Shown: one piece after another, positions 18,143 through 27,554 of the stretch | Layout of the letters: each line of letters opens with the position of its first letter | Position numbering within the stretch: the stretch's first letter is position 1 | Source of the DNA: Dolomitihabitans soli | GTDB lineage: Bacteria > Actinomycetota > Actinomycetes > Streptosporangiales > Streptosporangiaceae | NCBI RefSeq assembly: GCF_022213955.1 | Contig: NZ_JAKNTW010000046.1 | Location: 1-64,000, forward strand | Direction: 5' to 3' | DNA: 64,000 nt | Made by a program: the position numbers and the translations under genes | The notes under the pieces: model-generated | Told to the model about the DNA's origin: nothing | The model's database searches: none | What the model saw: only the letters and a program-made list of their open reading frames with translations

Positions 18143-21100
18143 TCACTCCTCCTCCATGATGACGATCTCGTAGCCGCGCGGCGCCCTGTCCAGTACCCCT
18201 CGCCGGACCATGTCCTCCGCGGCCTTCTCCAGCGAGTCGCGGACTCGCGCCTCCAGCTCGGGATCGCGCAGCCGCCGGGCATGTGAATGGGGCGGGAGGA
18301 GCACCTCCTGGTGGGTTGGATTGGTGGAGAAGACCGAGATGTCACGCCCCTGCCCGCCGGTGAGCCGGTAGACGACCAGTACTCCGCGGTCTCCTACCAG
18401 ATTCTTCAACACGTACTCCCCCGCCACTTCCAGGTTCCGGCTCAGGCTCAGGAACTCGCGTGTCGTCCCGTGCGGGTACAGGGGCGATCCGTAGATGGGC
18501 GAGTGCACCGGGGTCAACCAGTCACCCCGGTACGCGATCACGGGGTGGTCGGGGGTGCCGACGGGAGGAAGCTGCATCAGGGCGTCGTGTGCCATGTCGG
18601 CGTGCCAGCGCAGTTCTTCGGACAGGCGCGGCGTCACGGCGCCGAGTTGGTCGCGGATCTCGCGCCACGCGGCACGCTGCGCCCGGTGGGCCTCCCGGAG
18701 GTGGGCGCGGGCCTCTCGTGCCTCCGCCGTCCGCCCCGCCGCCCGGTGCTCCTCGTGTCGGTTCTTCGCCTCGGCCATCAGACGGGCGGCGTCGACCCAC
18801 TGCCGAGCCGCCGGGCTCAACGGTGACTTGGGGGTCAGAAAGCCTTCCCCGGCATGCAGGAGGGGCCGCAGCGGGAAGGCGAGTGACCGTGCCTTGCCAC
18901 CGCCTTCGGCGATGTTCCGGAGGTAGTCCGCCACCCGTTTCTCGACCTTCAGGTTCATCACTTTCCTGATGGCCGCGTCGGACACGCCGGCGGTCCACAG
19001 GCGCGTCCGCGTCACGTTGTTGATCAGGTCATGGCTGGGCCGGGTGTACACGGTCAGCGCCGTCATGTGCGCCGGCGACAGCCGTTCGCCCAGTTCCCGC
19101 ACCTTGGCCGCGTCCAGTGGGTCGATGCCGTTACGGCGCAGCCAGTCGGCGAGGACCGGATCGGTGACGCGTCCGCTGCCGAACTGCGTCCCCAGCCGGT
19201 CGGCGATCTCGCCGACCTCGCGGTGTCGTGTCTCCGCGAATCCGTCGGGGTCGGTGGCATGGTGCATGTACCGGGCCTCGTGCGGGAACAACCCGTCGGG
19301 CAGGACCTCGGCACGCAGCGTGCGCAGGTCCATGCCGGGCAGGTTCCGGTGCAGGTCCACCGCGGTGACGCGAGCGTCCGGCCGGGCCTGCGGGCCGCCG
19401 AGGCCGGTGAGCTGCGCACCCCGGATGATCTCGAACAGCGAGTGCTCCCGGCCCGGCAGCATCCAGCCCATCAACGCACCGAGGAAACGCTCCGTCGTGG
19501 CCCGATCCAGGCCGAGGAACTTGACCGCCGTCAGCAGCTTGGCGGTCGTCATCGAGATCCCGTCGATCACGGGGAGGCCGTCATCGGAGACTCGCCTGGC
19601 CCAGCGGCTTGAGGCGTTCTCGTGCGCGGTCCCGCCTTCTCGCCAGGGCAGCGGGGTGTCCGGACGCAGCGGGCCGTCGATGACCGACTCGACGAACGCC
19701 CGCTCGAACCGGCCGAGCGGCACGTTGTGGCCCTCGTAGAAAGCCGGAGTCGTGATGAGCCCGAGCCGCTGCTGTTCGACGGCGGTACGGTCCTGCCGGT
19801 GCATCTGGCTGCGGATCACTTCGGTGAGGTCGCGCAGGCCACGTTCGGACAGCAACGCGACATTGCCCGTCGCAAGCGGATCCCGGGCGAGCCGCGATTC
19901 ACCCATGATCCGTGAGTCGAGTCTCCCCAGCAGCGCGCGGTTGATGCTGCCGTCCATTCTCAGCTGTGCGCGCCTGATCTCGCCGAGGTCCAGGCCGGCG
20001 GCCCGGGCCTGATCCCATCGAAGGTGGTCGATGACATGGAGGACGATCCTCGCCAGGGTCTGCGCATGGTCCCTGTTGAAGTAGGCGGCGTTGTAGAAGG
20101 CCGTGACCAGCTCCCGCACGTTTCCGTGCGCGATCAGCTCGTCGACCGAAACCCGCGTGCCTACCTGCCCGGCGCTGTCGACGGCGTCGTCCCGGAAGAA
20201 GGCGTTCTCCACACGTCGCGCGAAGGCGGCAGGGCTCTCTTCCGCTCTCCTCGGTGTGAGCGCCATGAGAACGTCCCGCAACCTTCCCAGCGCTGTGCGG
20301 GCCGCGTCCGCGGTCGGCCGGTCGTTGAAGTAGTAGGCGCCCAGCCGCTGCTCGAACCGGCCGGCGTCGGCCGCCCATCGAGGATCGGCGTAGAACCCCT
20401 CGAAAGCGAACGGAACGCGGGTCACGTTGGGCGTGCCGCCCACCGGGTCGGCGCCCGGCACGGGAGTGTGCGGCACGGGAATGTGCGGGACGGGATTGTG
20501 TGGCACGGGTGTGTGCGGGACGGGTGAGGCGGGCGCCTGGGATACGCCGGGCCTCGGCGAGCCGTCGGCGGGTACCGGATCGGCTCTGGTGAGCGCGCTT
20601 GCCGGCGGCTGCGGGTCGCCGACCGGTGCGCGTGCGCCGGGGGTCGCCGGGTGGGACGGGACCGCGGCCTGATCGTCGGGCCGTGCGCCGTGGGTGCCGG
20701 GTCGTTGTTCGGCCTGCCTGATCGGCGTCTCGCCGGCGGGACTCCCCGAACGGGTCGCCGGTGGGGCGGCGTCGTCGGGTGCGCGGCGGGACGCGGTGGA
20801 TCCGGCGGGCTCGGTCGCGTGCGGCACCGGACCTCGGGGGCCCTCCGCCGCCGGGGCGCGGCCCTGTTCCCTGGTCCCCGGCGGCGCTTCGGCCGTGCTG
20901 CCGTGCTCGGCGCGGCCCGTCCCGTGGCCGGGGAGGTCACCATCGGGTACGGCAAGCGGCCGAGTCGCGGTGGGCAGCTGGCCTTGACCGGGATGGGGAG
21001 AACGGTCCGCTCCGCCGCTCAAGGCGGTGTGGCGGGCCGCTTCGGACGTCGCGTCGGCGGCAGGGCCGACCGTGGTGTCCCGGCCGGACCCGGACGGAGG

Positions 21101-22057
21101 ATCGGGGGAGTCCGGGATGAGGATCGGGGGGATGTGGGGTGGGGGCACAGTGCCGGGGCCGGTGTGGTGGCCGGTCAGGCGTGGTGTGGCCAGGTTCTGC
21201 CCGTCGGCGCCCAGGAGCGCGGAGGTGCCACCCTTGAGGATCAGATCCCAGTCCAGCGGCCGGCCGTCCAGGGTCAGGCTGATCGCGGTGGTGGCGGACC
21301 CGGCTACGCCGTACTGCAACGCCTGGCCTGGCGCCGTGCGCATCGTGTGAGCCAGCAGCCTCTCGCCGAAGGTCGCCTCGGCGCGGGCGACCCCGGCCCG
21401 CAACGCCGGCGTCGCCAGCCGTCCCAGCCCGGCGCCCAGCAGACCGGTCAGCAGGCCGTTGATCGCCCCGTCACGCAGGCTGATCAGCAGCTGATGCCCA
21501 TCGATCTCGTCCCGCCGTCCGCCCTTGATCTGGGAGAGCTGCGTCCCGAGGTCCAGCGCCCCGCCGAAGGCGGCGAAGAAGGCCGTCAGCGCCAAGGTGG
21601 CCCTGGCGATCTGCAGCGCGCTCATCCGCGTGACCTGCAAGAGCGTTGTGAGCGCCCACGGCGCCTGCCAGATCAGCAAGGGCAACGTCAGCAGCAGGAA
21701 GATCACGATGAGGGTGATCATGCGTTTCGCGTGCTGGATCGCCACCCCAACGCCGTTCAACGCGATCGCCGCGTCGATCAGCCGCTTCACCAGCTCGGCC
21801 TGCCGTCCGCCCACCGTCCGGCGCACGTGTTCGGCGAAGGCCTGCTGGGCCGCGCCGTCCCAGTCCTTGCCGGTCATTCTCGCCGTGGCCGGATCCGCCG
21901 CGGCGGTGTCGGCCGTCACCCGGTGCGCCGCCATCACGCACGCGTCGGCCATCCGGAAGCACCCCTGCTCGTCGCCCTCCGGCCAGGCCATCCCGGTGAC
22001 CCAGTCCACGTACGGCCGCAGCGCCTCCGGCACCACACATCCGTCGAATCCACCCAC
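18143..22057 (-). CDS. ESX-associated polymorphic toxin with C-terminal ADP-ribosyltransferase-like domain
   Basis: The 1304-residue protein has four parts. An N-terminal helical domain of about 110 residues (VPEALRPYVDWVTGMAWPEG, KDWDGAAQQAFAEH) resembles the WXG/CpnT-type region of type VII substrates. Hydrophobic helices follow (TLIVIFLLLTLPLLIWQ and others up to about 260). Next is a Pro-rich linker containing PVPHT/PVPHN/PVPHI repeats, then some 500 residues I cannot assign. The last 150 residues look like an R-S-E mono-ADP-ribosyltransferase: Arg1177 in AYRGDW, Ser1204-x-Ser in FLSLSR, and Glu1251 in HQEVLLPP. The GTG at 22057 was chosen because the conserved domain begins there. A GTG at 22129 would overlap the upstream gene by 32 bp. 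Confidence 0.85.
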   Translation of the reverse strand: MGGFDGCVVPEALRPYVDWVTGMAWPEGDEQGCFRMADACVMAAHRVTADTAAADPATARMTGKDWDGAAQQAFAEHVRRTVGGRQAELVKRLIDAAIALNGVGVAIQHAKRMITLIVIFLLLTLPLLIWQAPWALTTLLQVTRMSALQIARATLALTAFFAAFGGALDLGTQLSQIKGGRRDEIDGHQLLISLRDGAINGLLTGLLGAGLGRLATPALRAGVARAEATFGERLLAHTMRTAPGQALQYGVAGSATTAISLTLDGRPLDWDLILKGGTSALLGADGQNLATPRLTGHHTGPGTVPPPHIPPILIPDSPDPPSGSGRDTTVGPAADATSEAARHTALSGGADRSPHPGQGQLPTATRPLAVPDGDLPGHGTGRAEHGSTAEAPPGTREQGRAPAAEGPRGPVPHATEPAGSTASRRAPDDAAPPATRSGSPAGETPIRQAEQRPGTHGARPDDQAAVPSHPATPGARAPVGDPQPPASALTRADPVPADGSPRPGVSQAPASPVPHTPVPHNPVPHIPVPHTPVPGADPVGGTPNVTRVPFAFEGFYADPRWAADAGRFEQRLGAYYFNDRPTADAARTALGRLRDVLMALTPRRAEESPAAFARRVENAFFRDDAVDSAGQVGTRVSVDELIAHGNVRELVTAFYNAAYFNRDHAQTLARIVLHVIDHLRWDQARAAGLDLGEIRRAQLRMDGSINRALLGRLDSRIMGESRLARDPLATGNVALLSERGLRDLTEVIRSQMHRQDRTAVEQQRLGLITTPAFYEGHNVPLGRFERAFVESVIDGPLRPDTPLPWREGGTAHENASSRWARRVSDDGLPVIDGISMTTAKLLTAVKFLGLDRATTERFLGALMGWMLPGREHSLFEIIRGAQLTGLGGPQARPDARVTAVDLHRNLPGMDLRTLRAEVLPDGLFPHEARYMHHATDPDGFAETRHREVGEIADRLGTQFGSGRVTDPVLADWLRRNGIDPLDAAKVRELGERLSPAHMTALTVYTRPSHDLINNVTRTRLWTAGVSDAAIRKVMNLKVEKRVADYLRNIAEGGGKARSLAFPLRPLLHAGEGFLTPKSPLSPAARQWVDAARLMAEAKNRHEEHRAAGRTAEAREARAHLREAHRAQRAAWREIRDQLGAVTPRLSEELRWHADMAHDALMQLPPVGTPDHPVIAYRGDWLTPVHSPIYGSPLYPHGTTREFLSLSRNLEVAGEYVLKNLVGDRGVLVVYRLTGGQGRDISVFSTNPTHQEVLLPPHSHARRLRDPELEARVRDSLEKAAEDMVRRGVLDRAPRGYEIVIMEEE

Positions 22058-22097
22058 GACCGCGCTCAGCCCTCGGTGCTGAGGTGAACGGCAGCGA

Positions 22098-22409
22098 TCA
22101 CGAATGTCGCCCGGTCGGCTGGTCGACACTCTCGTAGTTGGCGGCGCTCACACGCAGGCTCTCGCCCGTGCCGTCGAGCTCGTCGAGGTAGGCGTCGAAC
22201 GCCTCGAAGATCTCCTGCTCGATTCCGGGAAGGCGCTTGGCCAGTTCCACTCCGTACATGTCACCGCCGAGGGTGGCCCTGTCCTGGTCGAAGGCTTCCA
22301 GAAGCGCCGCCTTCGCCGCCGCCGCCTCGTCGCGACCGGCCCTGAACACGGCGCTCTCCCGTCGCAGGGTCGCCCACCGCACGGAATAACCGTCCCGGTC
22401 CGGGCTCAT
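22098..22409 (-). CDS. Small WXG100-like / ESX-associated helical protein
   Basis: A 103-residue, largely helical, charged protein (WATLRRESAVFRAGRDEAAA, LLEAFDQDRATLGGDMYGVE, EQEIFEAFDAYLDELDGTGE). It lacks a clean central WXG but has the size, all-helical make-up and position of ESX-type partner proteins. It overlaps the YbaB-like gene by 4 bp (ATGA) and precedes the toxin on the same strand. Such small proteins often pair with or chaperone a type VII substrate. That role is inferred from context. Confidence 0.7.
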   Translation of the reverse strand: MSPDRDGYSVRWATLRRESAVFRAGRDEAAAAKAALLEAFDQDRATLGGDMYGVELAKRLPGIEQEIFEAFDAYLDELDGTGESLRVSAANYESVDQPTGRHS

Positions 22410-22783
22410 GACACACCCGGCGCGGGCAGCAGGGAGCCGAGGTCCGCACCCTCGCCGAACAACTCCGCGTACGGCACGTCGTCAGGGGTGAGCGGCCCCA
22501 TCAGCTCCTCGTACCGCTCCGCCGCCATGGCGGCGGCTCTGGTGATCTGCGCCATGATCGTGTGGGACAGTTCGGACGGCGACAGCCGACGATAGATCCT
22601 CGGGTTCAGTTCGATGCTGCGCACCTGCCCGCGTGGTCCCACCTTCACCGTGACCATCTCGTCGTCCGACTGCGCGGTGATCTCGATCTCGCTGAGCCTG
22701 CCGGACGCTTCTCTGACCTGGCGCCATTGCCGCTCGTACTCCTTGGTCAACTCATCGAGCGTCAGGTCGAAGTCGTCTGGCAT
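22406..22783 (-). CDS. YbaB/EbfC family nucleoid-associated-like protein
   Basis: A 125-residue protein with the YbaB pattern: an N-terminal helix (FDLTLDELTKEYERQWRQVR), a central strand region TAQSDDEMVTVKVGPRGQVRSIEL, and a C-terminal helix AQITRAAAMAAERYEELMG. Copies of this family often begin ESX effector operons in actinomycetes and are separate from the housekeeping YbaB beside recR. The start is probably the ATG at 22783, with AAAGGG upstream. The in-frame GTG at 22795 sits directly against that ribosome site. It is the first gene of the four-gene toxin operon. An AT-rich stretch at about 22800-22865 probably holds the promoter. Confidence 0.8.
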   Translation of the reverse strand: MPDDFDLTLDELTKEYERQWRQVREASGRLSEIEITAQSDDEMVTVKVGPRGQVRSIELNPRIYRRLSPSELSHTIMAQITRAAAMAAERYEELMGPLTPDDVPYAELFGEGADLGSLLPAPGVS

Positions 22784-22980
22784 CGGCAAATTCACCCTTT
22801 GGCACGCAAATGTGGCGCATGTAGACTATTGGAAACAAAGTGGCCAATGGGTGTATTGATGGTTAAGCGTCAGAGATCATCCGGAGGTCGCACCCGCGCG
22901 CCCGGCGCGGTCAGGTCTCGGCGTGCTCCGGATGCTGGTGAGCCGCCTCATGATCGCGGGCACCGCTGTGGCGGACCTGC

Positions 22981-23943
22981 TCAGGTCAGGCTCGACCAGG
23001 CGTGCGAGACGATCTCGCGCAGGGTGGGGTGCTCGGGCTTCCAGCCGAGGTCGCGCTGGATCTTGTCCGAGGAGGCCACCAGGATGGCCGGGTCGCCCGG
23101 CCGGCGCGGGGCGACGGTCGCGGGGATGTCGTGACCGGTGATCTCGCGGCAGACGGAGACCACCTCCTGGTTGGAGAAGCCGGTCCCGCTGCCCAGGTTG
23201 TAGACGACGTGCTCGCCCTCGGCGCAGGCGGCCAGGGCGAGGAGGTGCGCGCGGGCGAGGTCGGCCACGTGGATGTAGTCGCGCACGCAGGTGCCGTCGG
23301 GGGTGGGATAGTCGTCGCCGAACAGGCTGAGGGAGTCGCGGCGGCCGAGCGCGACGGCCAGCACGTTCGGGATCAGGTGCGTCTCGACCGTGTGGCGCTC
23401 GCGGTAGACGCGGCCGTCGGCGGCGGTGTGGGCGCCGGCGACGTTGAAGTAGCGCAGGCTGGTCGCGCCCAGGCCGTGCAACCCGGCGTAGGCGGTCAGC
23501 GCGGTGTCGACGGCCAGCTTGGAGGCGCCGTAGGGGTTGGTCGGCCGGGTCGGGTCGGTCTCCAGGATGGGCGTGCGCTCCGGCTCGCCGTACGTGGCGG
23601 CGGTGGAGGAGAAGACGATGCGCGGGACGCCCGCCACGCGCATGGCGTCGAGCAGCGCGAGGGTGCCGCCGAGGTTGTTCGCCCAGTACAGCCCCGGTTT
23701 CTGGACCGACTCCCCGACGAGCGACTTGGCCGCGAAGTGCAGCACGCCGTCGAAGCCGCCGCCGGTCAGCACGTCGCCCGCGCCGGTGATGGACCCCTGG
23801 ACGAACCGGGCCCCGGCCGGTACGGCGTCCGCGTGCCCGGTCGAGAGGTCGTCGAGCACCACGACCTCGTGCCCCGCCTCGACGAGCTGCGCCGCGACGA
23901 CGCTGCCGATGTAACCGGCTCCGCCGGTGACCAGGACCTTCAC
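22981..23943 (-). CDS. galE: UDP-glucose 4-epimerase
   Basis: A 320-residue enzyme interconverting UDP-glucose and UDP-galactose. It has the NAD-binding [20 protein letters not shown], the Asp-Asp-Leu-Ser (VLDDLSTGH) ribose-binding motif, [15 protein letters not shown], the catalytic Ser/Thr segment [12 protein letters not shown], the Tyr-Lys pair in [11 protein letters not shown], and the typical GALE tail [20 protein letters not shown] with [10 protein letters not shown]. It is a single gene, divergent from the CorC-type membrane protein. The product is likely used for cell-wall galactan or glycan precursors or galactose catabolism. Confidence 0.96.
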   Translation of the reverse strand: MKVLVTGGAGYIGSVVAAQLVEAGHEVVVLDDLSTGHADAVPAGARFVQGSITGAGDVLTGGGFDGVLHFAAKSLVGESVQKPGLYWANNLGGTLALLDAMRVAGVPRIVFSSTAATYGEPERTPILETDPTRPTNPYGASKLAVDTALTAYAGLHGLGATSLRYFNVAGAHTAADGRVYRERHTVETHLIPNVLAVALGRRDSLSLFGDDYPTPDGTCVRDYIHVADLARAHLLALAACAEGEHVVYNLGSGTGFSNQEVVSVCREITGHDIPATVAPRRPGDPAILVASSDKIQRDLGWKPEHPTLREIVSHAWSSLT

Positions 23944-24091
23944 GACGCACTCCTATGTAGGTTTCTGTTGGTAAGTGTTGAAATTTGTACGGCTCGCGTG
24001 CCCAGCATACGTGTATCCGCTCTCTACTGGGGATAAAGAGGACGGGTACGCTGACTCATCCATATCGGCCCGTGGGGAACCGGGTAATCGT

Positions 24092-25498
24092 GTGAACAGT
24101 GTTCTGGCCAACATCTCGCTGGTCCTGCTCCTCATCCTCATCGGCGGGTTCTTCGCTGCGGCCGAGATCGCCATGGTCTCGCTGCGGGAGAGCCAGGTCC
24201 GGAAGATCGGCAAGCAGGGTCGCCGGGGCGCCCGGGTGGCGAAGCTGGCCCGCGATCCCAACCGGTTCCTGTCGGCCGTGCAGATCGGCGTGACCGTGGC
24301 GACGATGCTGTCGGCGGCGTTCGGCGCCGACACCCTCGCCACCGAGCTGGCCCCCGCGCTCGTCGGCTGGGGGGTCCCCGGCGGAGTCGCCGCGCCGCTC
24401 GCGCTGGTGCTGATCACGCTGGCCATCTCCTACCTCTCGCTGGTGCTGGGCGAGCTGGCGCCCAAACGGCTCGCCCTGCAGCGCGCCGAAGGGCTCTCCC
24501 TGCTGGTCGCGCCCTTTCTCGACCGGCTCGCCGTGTTCTCCAGACCGCTGATCTGGCTGCTGTCCAAGTCGACCGACCTGGTGGTCCGGCTGCTGGGCGG
24601 CAACCCGGAGACCGGGCGCGAGGCGATGAGCACCGAGGAACTGCGCGACATGGTCGTCGGCCACCAGGAGCTGCCCGCGGACGAGCGCCAGCTCATCATG
24701 GAGGTGTTCGCCGCGGGCAAGCGGCAGCTCCGCGAGGTGATGCTGCCGCGCACCGAGGTGGAGTTCATGGCCGCCGACACCGTGCTGGCGGAGGCGGCGG
24801 TGCTGGCCGCGACCATGCCGCACAGCCGGTTCCCCGTCTACCGCGACTCCTACGACAACATCCTCGGGTTCGTCCACGTCAGGGACCTGCTCGATCCGGT
24901 GCTCACCGGGCGGGTCGAACCCATCAGCGAGCTGGTGCCGATCCGGCCGGTCAAGCTGGTGCCCGCGAGCAAACGGCTGCTGCCCACCCTGTCGGAGATG
25001 CGCGACGAGGGACACCACCTCGCGATCGTCGTCGACGAGTACGGCGGGACCGCGGGCATCGTCACGCTGGAGGACCTGGTCGAGGAGCTGATCGGCGACA
25101 TCCGCGACGAGTACGACGTGGAGGACGAGCAGGCGGTACGGCTGCCCGCCGGCGAGATAGAGATGGACGGCCTGGCCAACCTCGACGACGTGGCGGCCGA
25201 GACGGGCATCCGGCTGCCCGAGGGGCCGTACGAGACCCTGGGCGGATTCGTGATGGCCGCGCTGGGGCGGTTGCCGGTCGTGGGGGACCAGGTGGACGTC
25301 CCCGGATTCGAGCTGGCGGTGACCGCGATGGACGGCCGGCGGGTGGCCAGGGTGCGCATCCAGCGCCGCCCCAGCCAGTCACAGAGCCAGCCCCCGGGCC
25401 AGCCGCCGGGCCAACCGCCAGGCCAAGGGCCGGGGCAGGCGTCAGGGCAGGCGTCGGGCGCGCCGCAAGTGGAGTCGCAGGGCGGCACGGATTCCTGA
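24092..25498 (+). CDS. CNNM/CorC (hemolysin C) family membrane protein with CBS domains
   Basis: The 468-residue protein has an N-terminal DUF21 membrane domain with about four helices (LANISLVLLLILIGGFFAAA, AVQIGVTVATMLSAAF, APLALVLITLAISYLSLVLG), including the ELAPKRLALQ signature. A cytoplasmic CBS pair follows (MLPRTEVEFMAADTV, HLAIVVDEYGGTAGIVTLED). The CorC/HlyC C-terminal domain (DGLANLDDVAAETGIRLPEG) comes next, ending in a Gln/Pro-Gly-rich tail with repeated PPGQ units. Relatives are implicated in magnesium or cobalt transport. The GTG at 24092 (VNSVLANISL) places the first helix right after the start. The upstream in-frame extension is not conserved in type. Confidence 0.9.
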   Translation: MNSVLANISLVLLLILIGGFFAAAEIAMVSLRESQVRKIGKQGRRGARVAKLARDPNRFLSAVQIGVTVATMLSAAFGADTLATELAPALVGWGVPGGVAAPLALVLITLAISYLSLVLGELAPKRLALQRAEGLSLLVAPFLDRLAVFSRPLIWLLSKSTDLVVRLLGGNPETGREAMSTEELRDMVVGHQELPADERQLIMEVFAAGKRQLREVMLPRTEVEFMAADTVLAEAAVLAATMPHSRFPVYRDSYDNILGFVHVRDLLDPVLTGRVEPISELVPIRPVKLVPASKRLLPTLSEMRDEGHHLAIVVDEYGGTAGIVTLEDLVEELIGDIRDEYDVEDEQAVRLPAGEIEMDGLANLDDVAAETGIRLPEGPYETLGGFVMAALGRLPVVGDQVDVPGFELAVTAMDGRRVARVRIQRRPSQSQSQPPGQPPGQPPGQGPGQASGQASGAPQVESQGGTDS

Positions 25499-25512
25499 CA
25501 CAATGAAGGGCT

Positions 25513-26517
25513 ATGGCCAGACCTCGCGTACTCTCGGGCATCCAGCCCACGGCGGACTCTTTCCACCTGGGCAATTACCTCGGTGCCGTCCGTCAGTGGG
25601 TCAGCATGCAGGAGACCCATGACGCGTTCTACTGTGTCGTCGACCTGCACGCCCTCACTGTCCAGCCCAACCCCGACGACCTGCGGCGGCGCAGCCGGGT
25701 GGCGGCGGCGCAGCTCCTCGCCGCCGGGCTCGACCCCGAGCGGTGCACGGTGTTCGTGCAGAGCCATGTCCGCCAGCACAGCGAGCTGGCCTGGGTGCTG
25801 ATGTGCCTCACCGGCATGGGTGAGGCGGGCCGGATGACCCAGTTCAAGGACAAGTCGGCGAAGTTCGGCGAGAACGCGGCCGGGGTCGGGCTGTTCAACT
25901 ACCCGATCCTGATGGCCGCCGACATCCTGCTCTACCAGACCGACCAGGTCCCGGTGGGCGCCGACCAGAAGCAGCACCTGGAGCTCACCCGCGACCTGGC
26001 GCAGCGCTTCAACCACCGGTACGGCGAGACCTTCACGCTGCCGGCGCCCTACATCGTGAAGGAGGTCGAGAAGATCACCGACCTCCAGGAGCCGACGGCG
26101 AAGATGTCGAAGTCGTCCTCCAGCCCGCAGGGCATCCTCGACGTGCTGGAGCCGGCCGGAGCGCTGCGCAAGAAGGTCATGCGCGCGGTGACCGACACCG
26201 GCACGGAGGTGCTCGCCGACGCCGAGAACAAGCCGGGCGTCACCAACCTGCTGCGCATTCACTCCGCGCTCAGCGGCACGCCGGTCCCCGAGCTGGAGGC
26301 CCGGTTCGCGGGGGAGGGCTACGGCACCTTCAAGAAGGCCGTCGCGGAGATCGTCGTGGACACCTTCACCCCCCTCAGGGAGCGGGCGGAGAAGCTGCTG
26401 GCCGACGAGGCCGAGCTCGACCGGCTGCTGGCGATCGGCGCCAGGCGGGCGGGCGCCGTGGCCGAGGAGACCATGGTCAGGGTGCGCGACCGGGTGGGGT
26501 TCCTGCCCGGAGCCTGA
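25513..26517 (+). CDS. trpS: Tryptophanyl-tRNA synthetase
   Basis: A 334-residue class I synthetase. The N-terminal [20 protein letters not shown] carries the HIGH-type motif, [35 protein letters not shown]-type segments form the tryptophan pocket, and [15 protein letters not shown] has the KMSKS loop. It charges tRNA-Trp in the cytoplasm. The length is normal for the bacterial enzyme. It starts 14 bases after the CorC-type gene and is 28 bases before the YihY-type gene, so the three may be cotranscribed. Confidence 0.97.
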   Translation: MARPRVLSGIQPTADSFHLGNYLGAVRQWVSMQETHDAFYCVVDLHALTVQPNPDDLRRRSRVAAAQLLAAGLDPERCTVFVQSHVRQHSELAWVLMCLTGMGEAGRMTQFKDKSAKFGENAAGVGLFNYPILMAADILLYQTDQVPVGADQKQHLELTRDLAQRFNHRYGETFTLPAPYIVKEVEKITDLQEPTAKMSKSSSSPQGILDVLEPAGALRKKVMRAVTDTGTEVLADAENKPGVTNLLRIHSALSGTPVPELEARFAGEGYGTFKKAVAEIVVDTFTPLRERAEKLLADEAELDRLLAIGARRAGAVAEETMVRVRDRVGFLPGA

Positions 26518-26545
26518 CCTGCGGATGATCGGGTAGAGGCCCCGC

Positions 26546-27472
26546 ATGGCAAGTCTGCTCGCGCGCGTGGCCGAGCTGAGGGAACGCTGGCGTCGCCTGG
26601 TGCAACGGGTCCGGCTCAGGTGGTTGTGGTTCGACCACCTGCTCCGGACCCTGCACCGGTATCAGGTGCAGTCGGGCGACCGGCTGGCCGGCGCGGTGAC
26701 CTACTTCGCGTTCCTGTCGTTCTTCCCGCTGATCGCGCTGGCGTTCGCGCTGTTCGGCTATGTGGCGAGCGTCGATCCCGCGGCCCTGACGAAGGTGATC
26801 GAGGAGCAGCTTCCCGGACTGGCCGGTCAGCTCGACCTGTCCACGATCGCCGGAGCGCGGGTCGGCGCGGGGATCATCGGCCTGCTCGGCCTGCTCTACG
26901 CCGGGCTCGGGGCGGTCGACGCCCTGCGTGAGGCGCTGCGCGAGATGTCGATGACCACCGAGCAGCCGCTCAACTTCTTCCTGGCCAGGCTTCGCGACCT
27001 CGCCGCGCTGGTCCTGATCGGCGTCACGCTCCTCGTCTCCGTGGTGGTCGGCGGCTTCGCCACCGGCGCCACCGGAATCGTGGCCGGGTGGCTGGGCGCG
27101 GGCGGCTCCGTGGTGGGCAGGGCACTCGTCTGGCTGGCCGGGCTGGCCGTGAGCGTGGGCGCCGACGTCCTCGTCTTCCTCGTCATCCTGGGCTGGCTGG
27201 GCAGGTCGGACCAGCCGTTCCGGGTGGTGCTCAAGGGCGCGCTGCTCGGAGCCGTCGGGTTCGGCCTGCTCAAGCAGCTCGCCACGCTGGTGCTGTCCGG
27301 CACGCTCAGCAACCCGGTCTACGGGGCCTTCGCGGTCATCGCCGCGCTGCTGATCTGGATCAACCTGTCGGCACGGATCACGCTCTACGCCGCCGCCTGG
27401 ACCGCGACCGCGTCGATGGGACCGCCCCCGACGCCGACGCCGTACCCGTCGAACGGCCTCTCCCCGGGCTGA
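26546..27472 (+). CDS. YihY/BrkB-type inner membrane protein
   Basis: The 308-residue protein has about six transmembrane helices. The family signature at the N-terminus is QSGDRLAGAVTYFAFLSFFP followed by LIALAFALFGYVASVD. Later helices include AALVLIGVTLLVSVVVGGFA and YGAFAVIAALLIWINLSARI, the latter being the conserved C-terminal helix of the family. It was formerly linked to ribonuclease BN, but the function of this family is unsettled; relatives are proposed transporters. It ends shortly before a strong hairpin shared with the convergent carboxypeptidase gene. Confidence 0.92.
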   Translation: MASLLARVAELRERWRRLVQRVRLRWLWFDHLLRTLHRYQVQSGDRLAGAVTYFAFLSFFPLIALAFALFGYVASVDPAALTKVIEEQLPGLAGQLDLSTIAGARVGAGIIGLLGLLYAGLGAVDALREALREMSMTTEQPLNFFLARLRDLAALVLIGVTLLVSVVVGGFATGATGIVAGWLGAGGSVVGRALVWLAGLAVSVGADVLVFLVILGWLGRSDQPFRVVLKGALLGAVGFGLLKQLATLVLSGTLSNPVYGAFAVIAALLIWINLSARITLYAAAWTATASMGPPPTPTPYPSNGLSPG

Positions 27473-27516
27473 GGACCTTCGCTCAGCTCCGGGTGTGGGG
27501 CTGGTCCCGGAGGTCC

Positions 27517-27542
27517 GGGCCGCGCGTCCCTGCGCGCGGCCC
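27517..27542. terminator. Hairpin terminator between convergent genes
   Basis: GGGCCGCGCG and CGCGCGGCCC form a 10-bp perfect stem with loop TCCCTG between the YihY-type gene and the carboxypeptidase gene. The symmetry allows it to serve both strands. Confidence 0.75.
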
Positions 27543-27554
27543 GCGTCGTACGGC

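Noticed and set aside
20651-22087. Long plus-strand open frame (478 codons) opposite the toxin gene
   Set aside because: It mirrors the toxin's codons, is Arg/Gly/Pro-rich and has no ribosome site or family features. The minus-strand gene explains the region.
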